The translations under genes and the position numbers were made by a program. A DNA stretch of 40,251 bases from Planctomycetota bacterium (GTDB taxonomy: Bacteria; Planctomycetota; UBA1135; JAKEFM01). The notes below the pieces were generated by a model. That model was not told the DNA's origin and made no database searches. It worked only from the letters and a program-made list of their open reading frames with translations. The stretch spans positions 1-40,251 of the forward strand of contig JAKEFM010000231.1 of assembly GCA_022616055.1 (NCBI GenBank), read 5' to 3'. Positions 15,431 through 23,608 of this stretch are shown here, in pieces. How positions within the stretch are numbered: the stretch's first letter is position 1; the number at the start of each line of letters is the position of its first letter.

Positions 15431-16252
15431 GTGATAGGGCACATGAATCCCCCGTCCGTTGGCCGGGTCCGGCTGGCGCTGGCGGCCTTCGCGGGGGTGA
15501 CGATCTTCCTCCTCCCTTCCTGTTCCGGCGGCGGCGCCCCGGGAAGCGAGCAGGGAGCCTCCGGCCCCGAGAAGGAGGGGCCCGTGGAGGGGGGAGAGGA
15601 GATGCTCGAGCACCTCGAGGCACGCGCCGGGGCCAGGGGAGCTCCGCGGAGCCGGGCGAGCTACAAGGTGAGCCGGGAGAAGGGTCAGGTCGCGAAGGAG
15701 TTGAAGATCGAGGTCCGAGACGCCCCGCGGGGCGTGACCCACGCGATCACGCTGGACGGGGTGGAGGTCGGCCGCGTGGTCACCGACCTCGACGGGGAGG
15801 CGGAGCTCGAGCTGACAGCGAGAGACGGGAATGCGTTTCCGGCGAGTTTCCCCGAACCGCGGGTCGACTCCACGGTCAAGATCGGCGCCCTCGCGGAGCT
15901 GCGCCTCGCGAAGCTCGAGAAGGTGACGCAGCTCGAGGCCCAGGTCTCGGGCGGACGGCTGTCGGGCAAGGTCGGCTACACCGTCGAGAGGCTCGCCGGC
16001 GTCGTGACGCGCGAGTTCAAGATCAAGGTCGCCGGCGCGCCGGCGGACAGCGTGCATCCGGTCCGGCTCGACGGCGTCCTCCTCGGGGAGCTCGCGATCG
16101 AATCGGACGGCGAGGGGAAGTTCGAATTCAACGAGGCGGAGGGGGAGGCCCTCCCCTCGGGCTTCCCCGAGCCGAAGGCGCGCTCGGTCATCCAGGTGGG
16201 CGAGATCTTCAAAGGCGAGTTGCATGACCGGTCCTCGGGACGCGGCGGCTAG
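15431..16252 (+). CDS. Lipoprotein with two copies of a beta-rich repeat domain
   Basis: A 273-residue protein. A signal peptide ends in lipobox LPSC with C31 as the lipidated residue, so it is membrane-anchored outside the cytoplasm. After a flexible acidic linker come two homologous domains, residues 78-152 and 183-257. Each reads YxVxRxxGxVxxExKIxVxxAP, then DGVxxG, DGExxxE and FPEPxxxSxxxxG. The same domain ends the membrane-fusion protein at 37191-39098. Start: GTG 15431 has GGGAGG four bases upstream; ATG 15443 is an alternative without a good ribosome site. No function is known. The fold is probably a small beta-sandwich used for binding or surface display. The 3' end overlaps the next gene by 29 bases in another frame. 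Confidence 0.8.
   Translation: MIGHMNPPSVGRVRLALAAFAGVTIFLLPSCSGGGAPGSEQGASGPEKEGPVEGGEEMLEHLEARAGARGAPRSRASYKVSREKGQVAKELKIEVRDAPRGVTHAITLDGVEVGRVVTDLDGEAELELTARDGNAFPASFPEPRVDSTVKIGALAELRLAKLEKVTQLEAQVSGGRLSGKVGYTVERLAGVVTREFKIKVAGAPADSVHPVRLDGVLLGELAIESDGEGKFEFNEAEGEALPSGFPEPKARSVIQVGEIFKGELHDRSSGRGG
15662..15886 (+). repeat. Beta-rich domain, lipoprotein copy 1
   Basis: Residues 78-152 of the lipoprotein. Key positions are K91-I-E in a charged strand, LDGVEVG (108-114), the D-G-E turn at 121-123, and FPASFPEP (136-143). It is homologous to the copies at 15977-16201 and 37194-37451; the judgement is by eye. Confidence 0.75.
15977..16201 (+). repeat. Beta-rich domain, lipoprotein copy 2
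   Basis: Residues 183-257 of the lipoprotein. Matching positions are FKIKV (196-200), LDGVLLG (213-219), SDGEGKFEF (225-233), and SGFPEP (243-248). The spacing is identical to copy 1, so it is a tandem domain duplication. Confidence 0.75.
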
Positions 16253-17735
16253 AGGCGGGGCGGACGCGGATCGGGGGGGGAAAGGCCCCGCGCCCTCGAG
16301 GGGGGCGGGCCTGCCGCTGGCGACGCCGAGCGCGAGGCGGGTCCTCTTCGAGCGCCTGACCGATCCCGAGGGGATGCGGGAGGTCTTCGCTCGCGAGCTT
16401 CTGCGGCTCACGGAGGAGCCGATCCGGGTCACGGGGTGCAAGTCGAAGCTGCGCCGGCGCCGGTCGACGTTCGAGGAGGGACGTCTCCAGGTCGTCTACA
16501 AGGTCGGCGTCGAGCACCGGGGGGGGAGCGCCCGGGAGTTCGTCCTCCTCGGCACCGCTCCGGAGGACCCGGGCTTCCTCCGCTCCGAGGAGCAGCGCAG
16601 CCGGTCCCTGCGCGGCCACCCCGCGATGGCCCCGTTCGTCCGGCCCGCCGCCTACGTCGAGGAGCTCGAGCTCGCGCTGCGGCTCTTCCCCCTCGATCCC
16701 GACCTGCCGGCCCTGGCCGATCTCACCGGCGCGGACGGCGCCCTGCTCCTCTCCCCCTACCTCCGCGAGTGCCGCGCCGGGGCGAGGATCGAGGGGCTCG
16801 ACTGGGACCTGCGCAAGTACAAGCCCTTCAATCGCGCCGTCCTGCGCCTCACGGCCTCCTTCTCCGGGGCGCAGGCCCGCTCGCGGTCCTTCTACGCCAA
16901 GCTCTTCTGCGACGACCGCGGGGGGGCCCTCCACGAGGAGCTCACCGCGCTGTGGTCGGCGGCGCGAGGGGCGCAGAGCCTGCGCATGCCCGAGCCCCTC
17001 GGTTACGACGAGGGGCGCCGGATGCTCCTCCTGAGCGAGGCCGCGGGTCCGCGCCACCTGATCGACTGGATCAAGTGCCTGGAGAACCGCGAGCCTCTCC
17101 CGGCGGGCGTCGACCTCGCCCGGGTGGAGCGCTGCATGGCGGTTGCGGCGGAGACCCTCGAGGAGCTCCAGCGATCGCCCCTGCGCCCGCGGGAGCGGCG
17201 CGACTTCGCCGGGGAACTCGCGTGCCTCGAGAAGGAACGCCGGGTGCTGCGCGGACCGCCCCAGCGCCTCCATCCCGAGCTCGTGCGCGCGGCCGAGGCG
17301 CTCCTCGACCGGCTGGGGGGGCTCGCCCCCTCGCGCCAGGATCTCCTCCCGGCCCACGGCGGTTTCCGCCACAAGCAGACGGTGGGGGATGAGACCTCCC
17401 TCACCGTGATCGACTGGGACGGCCTGTGCGTGGCGGACCCCGCCCTCGACGCCGCGACCTTCCTCACGCGCCTGCGCCAGGAGCCCCTGCGGGAGCCGGG
17501 AGGCGCCCCGGAGATGGAGCGGCTGGCGGAGCGTTTCCGCCGGGAGTTCCTGTCCCGTCGGCCCGAGGTCCCGCCGAGCCGGCTCGCCCTGTACGAGGGG
17601 TTGGTCCTGACGGAGGGGCTGCTGCGCTCCTTCCGGCGCGCGACCCGCGACGAGGAGATGCCGCGGCGCATCCGCAGCCTCGCGGCGGCCGCCGGCGAGG
17701 CGCTCGATCGGGCCCGGGAAGGCGGCGTCGCGTGA
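16224..17735 (+). CDS. Long phosphotransferase-fold (APH-like) protein, tandem copy A, catalytic Asp missing
   Basis: A 503-residue protein of the aminoglycoside/choline-kinase-like superfamily, with an extended N-terminal half. Residues about 66-170 (GCKSKLRRRR... FPLDPDLPAL) and about 190-245 (KYKPFNRAVLRL... YAKLFCDDRGG) look like two related N-lobe sheets. The C-lobe follows: RMPEPLGYD, an IDW helix region and the catalytic loop. Where the family has HGDxxxxN, this protein has HGGFRHKQ (378-385), lacking the catalytic base Asp and the metal-binding Asn. The DFG-equivalent IDWDG (396-400) is kept. It may be a pseudokinase or use altered chemistry. ATG 16224 lies inside the lipoprotein gene (29-base overlap), so expression is coupled. 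The next gene is its paralogue. Confidence 0.85.
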   Translation: MTGPRDAAARGGADADRGGKGPAPSRGAGLPLATPSARRVLFERLTDPEGMREVFARELLRLTEEPIRVTGCKSKLRRRRSTFEEGRLQVVYKVGVEHRGGSAREFVLLGTAPEDPGFLRSEEQRSRSLRGHPAMAPFVRPAAYVEELELALRLFPLDPDLPALADLTGADGALLLSPYLRECRAGARIEGLDWDLRKYKPFNRAVLRLTASFSGAQARSRSFYAKLFCDDRGGALHEELTALWSAARGAQSLRMPEPLGYDEGRRMLLLSEAAGPRHLIDWIKCLENREPLPAGVDLARVERCMAVAAETLEELQRSPLRPRERRDFAGELACLEKERRVLRGPPQRLHPELVRAAEALLDRLGGLAPSRQDLLPAHGGFRHKQTVGDETSLTVIDWDGLCVADPALDAATFLTRLRQEPLREPGGAPEMERLAERFRREFLSRRPEVPPSRLALYEGLVLTEGLLRSFRRATRDEEMPRRIRSLAAAAGEALDRAREGGVA

Positions 17736-19174
17736 TCGCGCGGACCGGGACCTCGAAGGGGCTGCCGCCGACCGCCTCCGCGTCCGAGCGCGAGCTCTTC
17801 CGTCGGCTCCTCGACCCCGGCCACATGCGGGAAGTCTTCCAGCGCGAGCTCGGGCGCGCGACGCGCGAGCCGATCCGCGTGACGGGCTGCAAGACGAAGA
17901 TGCGCCGCACGCGCGCGGCCGTCCGCAACGGCAGGCTCGAGGTCGTGTACCGGGTGCGGGTCGAACGGGAGGAGGAGGGGGAGCGCGAGTACGTGCTGTT
18001 CGGGAGCGCGCCGGAATCCGCGGGATTCCTGCGCGTCGAGGAGGCGCGCTGCCGCTCGCTCCGCGGCCACCCCTCGATCGTCCCCTTCTCCTCGCCCGCC
18101 TCCCACATCAAGGACCTCCGGCTCGCCCTGCGCTTCTTCCCCCTCGATCCGGCCCTCCCGGCCCTGGCCGATCTCACCGGCCGGCGGGGGGCCCGCCTCC
18201 TCGCCCCCCACCTCCCCGAGTCCCGGCTCGGCGCGACGGTGGACGGGGTCCGGTGCGAGCTCGTCCGGTACAAGCCCTGCCGGCGCGCGGTGCTGCGGGC
18301 GACGGTCTCGTTCTCCGGCGGCCGCACGAACCCCCGGTCGGTCTACGCGAAGGTCTTCGCCGACGACCGGGGCGCGAGGGTCCACGCCGACCTCGAGGGG
18401 ATGTGGTCGGCGACGAGCTGCGCGCGCTTCCTCCGGATGCCCGAGCCCCTCGGCTACGACCCGGTGCGGCGGATGCTCCTCACGAGCGAGGTCCCGGGCG
18501 AGCGGGACCTCGGCGACTGGATCGGGCACCTGGAGAAGGGCCGCACCCTCCCGCCGGGGGTCGACCTCGGACGGGTGGAACGCGCCCTCCTCGTCGCCGC
18601 CGAGTCCCTGGCGGAGCTGCAACGCTGCCGCGTCCGTCCGACGCGCACGCACACCTTCCGGTCCGCGCTCGCCGCCCTCGGAAACGACCTCGACGCGCTG
18701 CGGGGGAAGCTCCCCGCGACCGCGCTGCGGGGAGCGGAGGCGATGCTCGCCCGACTCGGAAGGAACGCTCCCGCGAGGGAGGCGCTCGTCCCCTCCCACG
18801 GCTGCTTCCGCCACAAGCAGATGGTGGGGGACGAGACCGCGCTCTACCTCGTCGACTGGGACGGCCTGTGCCTCGCGGACGCCGCCTTCGACGCGGCGAC
18901 CTTCCTCGGCCGCCTGCGCCGTGGGCCGCTGCGGGATCCCGGCGCCGCTCCGGAGCTCGAACGCCTGGCGGACGCCTTCCGACGCAGGTTCCTCGCGCGC
19001 CGTCCCGAGGTCTCCGCCCGGGCGCTGGCGCTCCAGGAGGGGCTCGTAATCGTCGAGGACCTCCTCCGGTCGTTCCGCCGGCCCTCGGACGGCGAGCGCC
19101 TGGAGCAGGAGAACCGCTCCCTCGCGGCGGCCGCGGCCACGAGGCTCGACCTCGCCGAAGGCCGCCGCCCCTGA
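17732..19174 (+). CDS. Long phosphotransferase-fold (APH-like) protein, tandem copy B, catalytic Asp missing
   Basis: A 480-residue paralogue of the previous gene, similar along its whole length: shared segments include PIRVTGCK, FPLDP-LPALADLTG, RMPEPLGYD, PPGVDL-RVER and FRHKQ-VGDET. It starts at GTG 17732 in a GTGA overlap. The catalytic-loop position reads HGCFRHKQ (356-363): Asp is replaced by Cys, and Asn by Gln. VDWDG (374-378) is retained. Copies A and B share FRHKQ but differ at the lost Asp, so the loop seems maintained by selection rather than decayed. A common role such as a heterodimer, or binding of a phosphorylated carrier, is possible. Substrate unknown. The nearest long homologue with an intact motif is at 29317-30801. 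Confidence 0.85.
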   Translation: MIARTGTSKGLPPTASASERELFRRLLDPGHMREVFQRELGRATREPIRVTGCKTKMRRTRAAVRNGRLEVVYRVRVEREEEGEREYVLFGSAPESAGFLRVEEARCRSLRGHPSIVPFSSPASHIKDLRLALRFFPLDPALPALADLTGRRGARLLAPHLPESRLGATVDGVRCELVRYKPCRRAVLRATVSFSGGRTNPRSVYAKVFADDRGARVHADLEGMWSATSCARFLRMPEPLGYDPVRRMLLTSEVPGERDLGDWIGHLEKGRTLPPGVDLGRVERALLVAAESLAELQRCRVRPTRTHTFRSALAALGNDLDALRGKLPATALRGAEAMLARLGRNAPAREALVPSHGCFRHKQMVGDETALYLVDWDGLCLADAAFDAATFLGRLRRGPLRDPGAAPELERLADAFRRRFLARRPEVSARALALQEGLVIVEDLLRSFRRPSDGERLEQENRSLAAAAATRLDLAEGRRP

Positions 19175-19214
19175 GGGTCGGGGAGGCCCCCCGCCTGGCC
19201 GGCTCGGGGGTTCA

Positions 19215-19232
19215 CCCGATCTGGGGATCGGG
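19215..19232 (+). terminator. Possible terminator hairpin after the tandem phosphotransferase genes
   Basis: Perfect seven-base stem CCCGATC / GATCGGG with the four-base loop TGGG, 40 bases after the stop. No run of T follows, so intrinsic termination would be weak. Confidence 0.4.
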
Positions 19233-19840
19233 TCTCGCCCCTACGAGGATTCCGATTCCGCGTTCGTAAGAACGACAAGAAACTATTGCAAAGTTCCCCA
19301 ATAGGCTCCAGACTCCGAAACGCACCGCGGGCGCGGGAGGGAAGCCGAAGGAGCTTCCTGTGCGAGCCGCCGATGAACGGCGACTCTTCGTTGTTGCGGC
19401 GGGGAGATCGCGCCTCCGAGGCGGCGCCGAGGCGCGGGACGAGGACGGGATGGAGTTCTCCCCCTTCGCGAGCCCGCTCCCCGCGAGGTCCCTCGAGGAG
19501 GAGCGGTTCGATCCGAGCCGCTCGCGGGGACGCGCTGGCTGCCCCGAGGTCCGGCTCCCCGTCCTCTCCTCGAGCGACCGCGGCGTGCGCGAGGGTGGGG
19601 TCGATGGGCGCTTCTCCTTCGTCCGGCCTTCCCGGACTCTCGAGAGTGGGCGGACCTCCCCCCGACCCTCCGCGGATCGATGCCGCGCGGCGGGGATCGT
19701 CGATAGGTCCGGTTTCGAAGCGGCAAGTCAGGCCCCGTCCAGGCTCGTCTCGAGCGACGAGGTCGGGGCGTGAGGTCTCATCAAGTTGTGATCCAGGAGT
19801 CTGAGGGCGGTCGGAACGGCTTTCCGAAGATCCTGGGAGG

Positions 19841-19848
19841 AAGGAGGT
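19841..19848 (+). promoter_or_regulatory. Strong Shine-Dalgarno sequence for ino1
   Basis: AAGGAGGT, a full anti-16S match, ends six bases before the GTG at 19855. Most genes in the window have weak or no such site, so this fixes the start and predicts efficient translation. Confidence 0.75.
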
Positions 19849-19854
19849 CCCGTC

Positions 19855-21174
19855 GTGGGTGAGATTCGCTTGGCGATCGCTGGCGTCGGAAACTGCGCCA
19901 GCTCCCTGCTGCAAGGAATCGAGTACTACCGCCACCGGCCGTCGGATTCCGCCGCCGGCCTGATGCACGCCGACCTGGGCGGTTACGGGGTGGGGGATAT
20001 CCGGCCGGTCGCCGCCTTCGACATCGATCGGCGGAAGGTCGGCAGACCCCTGCAGGAGGCCGTGTTCGCGCCGCCGAACTGCACGACGGTGTTCGAGAAG
20101 GACCTCCCGGACTACGGCGTGCGCGTCCACATGGCGCCCGTGCTCGACGGGGTCTCCGAGCACATGTCCGCCTATCCGGAGGAGCGCGCCTTCCGCGCCG
20201 CCGACGTCCCCCCCTGCGACGTCGCGCGCGTCCTGCGCGAGACCGGGGCGCACGTGCTCGTCTGCTACATGCCGGTCGGATCCGACCAGGCCGTGCGTCA
20301 CTTCGCGACCGCCTGCCTCGACGCCGGCGTCGCGATGGTGAACTGCATCCCCTCGTTCATCGCCTCCGACGCGACCTGGGCCGCCCGCTTCCGCGACCGC
20401 TGCATCCCGATCATCGGCGACGACATCAAGAGCCAGTTCGGCGCCACGATCGTCCACCGGGTGCTCGCGCGCCTGCTCCGCGACCGCGGGGTGAGTCTCG
20501 AGCGGACCTACCAGCTGAACACGGGCGGGAACACCGACTTCCTCAACATGCTCGAGCGCCATCGCCTCCGCTCGAAGCGCATCTCGAAGACGGAGTCGGT
20601 CCAGTCCCAGCTCGAGGTCCCCCTCCCCGCGGACAAGATCCACATCGGGCCCTCCGACTACGTCCCCTGGCAGAACGACAACAAGATCTGCTTCCTGCGC
20701 CTGGAGTGGCGCGGGTTCGGCGAGGTCCCGATGAACCTCGAGCTCCGCCTCTCCGTGGAGGACTCGCCCAACAGCGCCGGGATCGTGATCGACGCCATCC
20801 GGTGCGGGAAGCTCGCCCTGGACCGGCGGGTCGGCGGCCCGCTCCTCGAGGCCTCCGCCGTGATGATGAAGCGCCCGCCCCGCCAGATGCGCGACGCCGA
20901 TGCCCACGACCTCCTCGAGCGCTGGATCGCCGACGGGACGAACGGGACCCTCGAGGAGATCAAGGTCAAGGCGGAGGTGACCGTGGAGCGCACGCTCACC
21001 CCCGCGCGGCGCCGGACCCCGGACCCGGAGACCGTCGGATCGGCCTCCGTCGAGCTCGCCCCGACGGGCCCCCTCCGCGCGGATCTCCCCCACGCGGTGC
21101 ACGCCGAAGGCAACGGCGGCAACGGCGCCGGCGGCAACGGCTCCGCCAGCCACCCCCCCCGGATCCCCGCGTGA
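19855..21174 (+). CDS. ino1: Inositol-3-phosphate synthase (myo-inositol-1-phosphate synthase)
   Basis: A 439-residue NAD-dependent enzyme converting glucose-6-phosphate to 1L-myo-inositol-1-phosphate. The Rossmann loop GVGNCASSLLQG is at 10-21. Family landmarks include DIRPVAAFDID, GDDIKSQFGATIVHR, the NTGGNTDFLNM active-site segment, SKTESVQ and EDSPNSAGIVIDAIR. It belongs to the short archaeal/actinobacterial type (about 360-370 residues). The last about 60 residues are an unrelated flexible tail ending in a Gly/Asn-rich stretch (GNGGNGAGGNG). The gene begins a run of coupled genes; its stop overlaps the following glycosyltransferase start (GTGA). The product would supply inositol phosphate for a glycoside, as in mycothiol or phosphoinositide pathways, or for a compatible solute or polymer. 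The actual end product is not determined. Confidence 0.94.
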   Translation: MGEIRLAIAGVGNCASSLLQGIEYYRHRPSDSAAGLMHADLGGYGVGDIRPVAAFDIDRRKVGRPLQEAVFAPPNCTTVFEKDLPDYGVRVHMAPVLDGVSEHMSAYPEERAFRAADVPPCDVARVLRETGAHVLVCYMPVGSDQAVRHFATACLDAGVAMVNCIPSFIASDATWAARFRDRCIPIIGDDIKSQFGATIVHRVLARLLRDRGVSLERTYQLNTGGNTDFLNMLERHRLRSKRISKTESVQSQLEVPLPADKIHIGPSDYVPWQNDNKICFLRLEWRGFGEVPMNLELRLSVEDSPNSAGIVIDAIRCGKLALDRRVGGPLLEASAVMMKRPPRQMRDADAHDLLERWIADGTNGTLEEIKVKAEVTVERTLTPARRRTPDPETVGSASVELAPTGPLRADLPHAVHAEGNGGNGAGGNGSASHPPRIPA

Positions 21175-22508
21175 ACCGGAACGGGTCCGGGGACGCGGAG
21201 CCGCGCGAGGCTCCGCGCGCGGGGGCGTCGGCCGACCTCGCCCGGGGCGGGGCGCCGATCGGCTACCTCCTCAAGTGCTTCCCGCGCCTCTCGGAGACCT
21301 TCATCCTCAACGAGATCCTGGAGCTCGAGCGCCAGGGCCTCCCGCTGCGCATCTACTCGATGAACGAGCCGCAGGAGCCTGTGCGGCACCGGCTCTTCTC
21401 GCGGGTGCGCTCGCCGATCTCCTACCTCCCCTTCCCGCTCCTCGCGGAGGCCGCCGCCTACCTCCGCGCCCACCTCCCGCTCCTCCTCCGCCATCCCCTG
21501 CGCTACCTCGCCACGCTCGCCTCCGTCCTCGCCTCCTTCGACCGGGACCTCCTCGAGCGCTTCGTCCAGGCGGGGGAGGTCGCGCGCCTGGCGCGGCGCG
21601 ACGGCGTCCGCCACCTCCACGCGGGCTTCGTCCACTTCCCCGGCTCGGTCGCCTGGCTCGTCCACCGGCTGACGGGGCTCCCCTTCAGCCTTGCCACCCA
21701 CGCGCGCGACCTCGCCCTCTCGAAACCCTCCCTCCTGCGCCGCAAGGTCGCGGCGGCCCGTCTGGTCCTCACCTGCAACGGCTACAACGTCCCGGCGCTC
21801 GAGGCCCTCGCCGGCCCGGGCGGCACGGCCCGGCTGCGGCACATCTACCACGGGGCGGACCTCGAGCGCTTCCGATTCGAGCCCTGCGGGCTCGCGGACC
21901 CGCCCCTGGTCCTTGCGGTCGGGCGCCTCGTGGAGAAAAAGGGGATCGACGACCTCGTCTCCGCCTGCGCGCTGCTGCGGGACCGGGGCCGGCGCTTCCA
22001 GTGCCGGATCATCGCGGGGAGCCGGGACCGGTGGAACGAGATCGAGGCCCAGATCCGCGCGCTGCGCCTCGAGTCGGCGGTCCTCCTCGACGGGCCGCTC
22101 GACCAGGAGGAGGTCCGCGGCTGGTACCGCGAGGCGAGCGTGTTCGCCCTGCCGTGCCGCCTCGGGAGCGACGGCGACCGGGACGGCGTCCCGAACGTCC
22201 TCGTCGAGGCGGCCGCGTCGGGGGTCCCGATCGTGTCGACGCCGGTGAGCGGGATCCCCGAGCTCGTCCGGGACGGGGAGACCGGTCTCGTCGTGCCCCC
22301 GCGCGATCCCTCCGCCCTGGCCTCGGCGATCGAGCGCCTCCTCGAGTCCCCCGAGCTCCGCGCGCGCCTGCGCGAGGGGGCGCGGGCGCTCGTCGAGGAG
22401 CGCTTCGACCTGCGGCGCAACGGGGCGTTCGTCGCCCGGGAGCTCCTCGGCGCCGCCGATCCCGGATCCTCCCCCGCCCGGCTCGAGCTGGAGACCGTCG
22501 CCTCATGA
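21171..22508 (+). CDS. GT4-family (GT-B) glycosyltransferase
   Basis: A 445-residue enzyme, starting at GTG 21171 in a GTGA overlap with ino1. A low-complexity leader (about 1-27) precedes the fold, which begins IGYLLKCFPRLSETFILNEI, the typical opening of WcaL/AmsK-like exopolysaccharide transferases. The C-terminal domain has VGRLVEKKGIDDL and the nucleotide-sugar-binding DGVPNVLVEAAASGVPIV with the E-x7-E motif (EAAASGVPIVSTPVSGIPE). It is soluble or peripheral; no transmembrane helix. Because it is translated together with inositol-phosphate synthase, an inositol phosphate or inositol lipid acceptor is an attractive idea, comparable to MshA in mycothiol synthesis, but the sequence is closer to polysaccharide enzymes. 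Donor unknown. Confidence 0.88.
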   Translation: MNRNGSGDAEPREAPRAGASADLARGGAPIGYLLKCFPRLSETFILNEILELERQGLPLRIYSMNEPQEPVRHRLFSRVRSPISYLPFPLLAEAAAYLRAHLPLLLRHPLRYLATLASVLASFDRDLLERFVQAGEVARLARRDGVRHLHAGFVHFPGSVAWLVHRLTGLPFSLATHARDLALSKPSLLRRKVAAARLVLTCNGYNVPALEALAGPGGTARLRHIYHGADLERFRFEPCGLADPPLVLAVGRLVEKKGIDDLVSACALLRDRGRRFQCRIIAGSRDRWNEIEAQIRALRLESAVLLDGPLDQEEVRGWYREASVFALPCRLGSDGDRDGVPNVLVEAAASGVPIVSTPVSGIPELVRDGETGLVVPPRDPSALASAIERLLESPELRARLREGARALVEERFDLRRNGAFVARELLGAADPGSSPARLELETVAS

Positions 22509-23608
22509 CCCGGCCCGAAATCGACCGCATCGGCATCCAGGTGCACGGGGTCACGCTGAACCTCCGGTGCACGAACCCCGACCAGCTCGAGTACGTGCGG
22601 GCGCTCCTCGGCGAGCACGTCCGCGAGCCGTGGGGCCGGGCCGACCTCGAGGTCGAGGCGGAGTGGATCGTGCGCGCGCCGGGGGAGGACATCGAGGCGC
22701 CCGTCTTCGACGTCGGCGGCCTCGACGCCTACGGCAAGCGCATGCACCTGGGGGAGGACCGGCTCGTCTGGACCGACACCCATCGCGACCGGAACCTCCA
22801 GCTCCGCTTCCGCCGGGGGCCGACGGGTCCGGCCTTCGACGTCGCCTACCAGTACCGGCCCTCGGCGAGGAAGCTCGCCAAGTACGCGGACTTCGAGCGC
22901 AAGAAGTTCTTCGACCTGATGCGCTACCTGGTCTGGTTCCCCCTCGCCTGGCACCTCCGGCGCACGCGCGGCTGGGACATGATCCACGCCTCGGCCGTGC
23001 GGGACGGGGACCGCGGGATCCTGATCGCGGGCCCGGGCGGGGCGGGGAAGACCACGACCTCGATCGCGCTGGCGGCGCGCGCCGGGATGACCCTCCTCAC
23101 GGAGAACCTCGTCTTCTGCGACGGGGAGCGCATCTACCCGGTCTTCGAGCCGATCCGCCTGACGGACCAGAGCCTGGAGCTCCTCGGCGAGGCGACCGGG
23201 GTGCTCCGGCCCCTCGCGGAGGGGGGGGGACTCAAGAAGAAGGCGATGTTCGTCCCGCCGCTCGACCCGGATCCCTCGGGCGTGCGGCCGGCCCTCGTGT
23301 TCCTCGCCCGCTTCTCCTCGGAGGGCTTCGCGCGCCCGCTCCCGCCCGACATCGCGCGCGACCTGATCCGCGCGACGAACCAGCTCACGCTCGAGCTGAA
23401 CGACTTCTACTGGTATGCGGCCGGCCTCGACCTCCTCTACCCCGGGGGGAACGAGGCGGCCGATTCCGTCCTCGAGAGGTTGACGCGCGGCACCCCCTGC
23501 CTCTCCCTCGGGATCGATCGCTCGGCGGGCGTGGGGGCTGTCGTCGACCAGGTGCTCGCGTGCCTGGGGCGCCCCGCCCGACCCGCCCTGGAGGTGAACG
23601 CCCCATGA
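22505..23608 (+). CDS. HprK-like P-loop protein
   Basis: A 367-residue protein, with ATG 22505 overlapping the glycosyltransferase stop (ATGA). The N-terminal half (about 1-150) is a family-specific beta-rich region. Then come IHASAV (160-165) and the Walker A loop GPGGAGKTTTS (176-186), in the spacing seen in HPr kinase/phosphorylase and its relatives, where a His precedes the P-loop. The following ENLVFCDGERIYPVFEP resembles the HprK core after the loop. Residues about 300-367 are variable. True HprK phosphorylates the PTS protein HPr, but no PTS gene is here. HprK-like proteins near glycosyltransferases and RiPP or capsule genes phosphorylate unknown small molecules or proteins. Kinase activity on a sugar, inositol or carrier is possible. 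Confidence 0.75.
   Translation: MTRPEIDRIGIQVHGVTLNLRCTNPDQLEYVRALLGEHVREPWGRADLEVEAEWIVRAPGEDIEAPVFDVGGLDAYGKRMHLGEDRLVWTDTHRDRNLQLRFRRGPTGPAFDVAYQYRPSARKLAKYADFERKKFFDLMRYLVWFPLAWHLRRTRGWDMIHASAVRDGDRGILIAGPGGAGKTTTSIALAARAGMTLLTENLVFCDGERIYPVFEPIRLTDQSLELLGEATGVLRPLAEGGGLKKKAMFVPPLDPDPSGVRPALVFLARFSSEGFARPLPPDIARDLIRATNQLTLELNDFYWYAAGLDLLYPGGNEAADSVLERLTRGTPCLSLGIDRSAGVGAVVDQVLACLGRPARPALEVNAP

Larger units (their letters stand above)
19175..19854. other. Non-coding gap between the phosphotransferase pair and ino1
   Basis: About 680 bases with no convincing gene. Frames of 130-170 codons exist on both strands but lack the strong G/C third-position bias, ribosome sites and any recognisable motif. 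The gap contains the hairpin at 19215-19232. It also has a short CGTTC-GTAA-GAACG stem (19261-19274) with a GNRA-type loop, and a relatively AT-rich stretch (19261-19310) that could hold a promoter. The end of the gap is the leader of ino1. A small RNA or long 5' leader cannot be excluded. Confidence 0.6.

Noticed and set aside
16224-19174. One gene broken by a frameshift
   Set aside because: The two halves are full-length paralogues, each with complete N- and C-lobes, joined by a normal GTGA overlap.
19283-19804. Several frames of 130-170 codons in the gap before ino1
   Set aside because: No ribosome site, no third-position G/C bias, no recognisable motifs.
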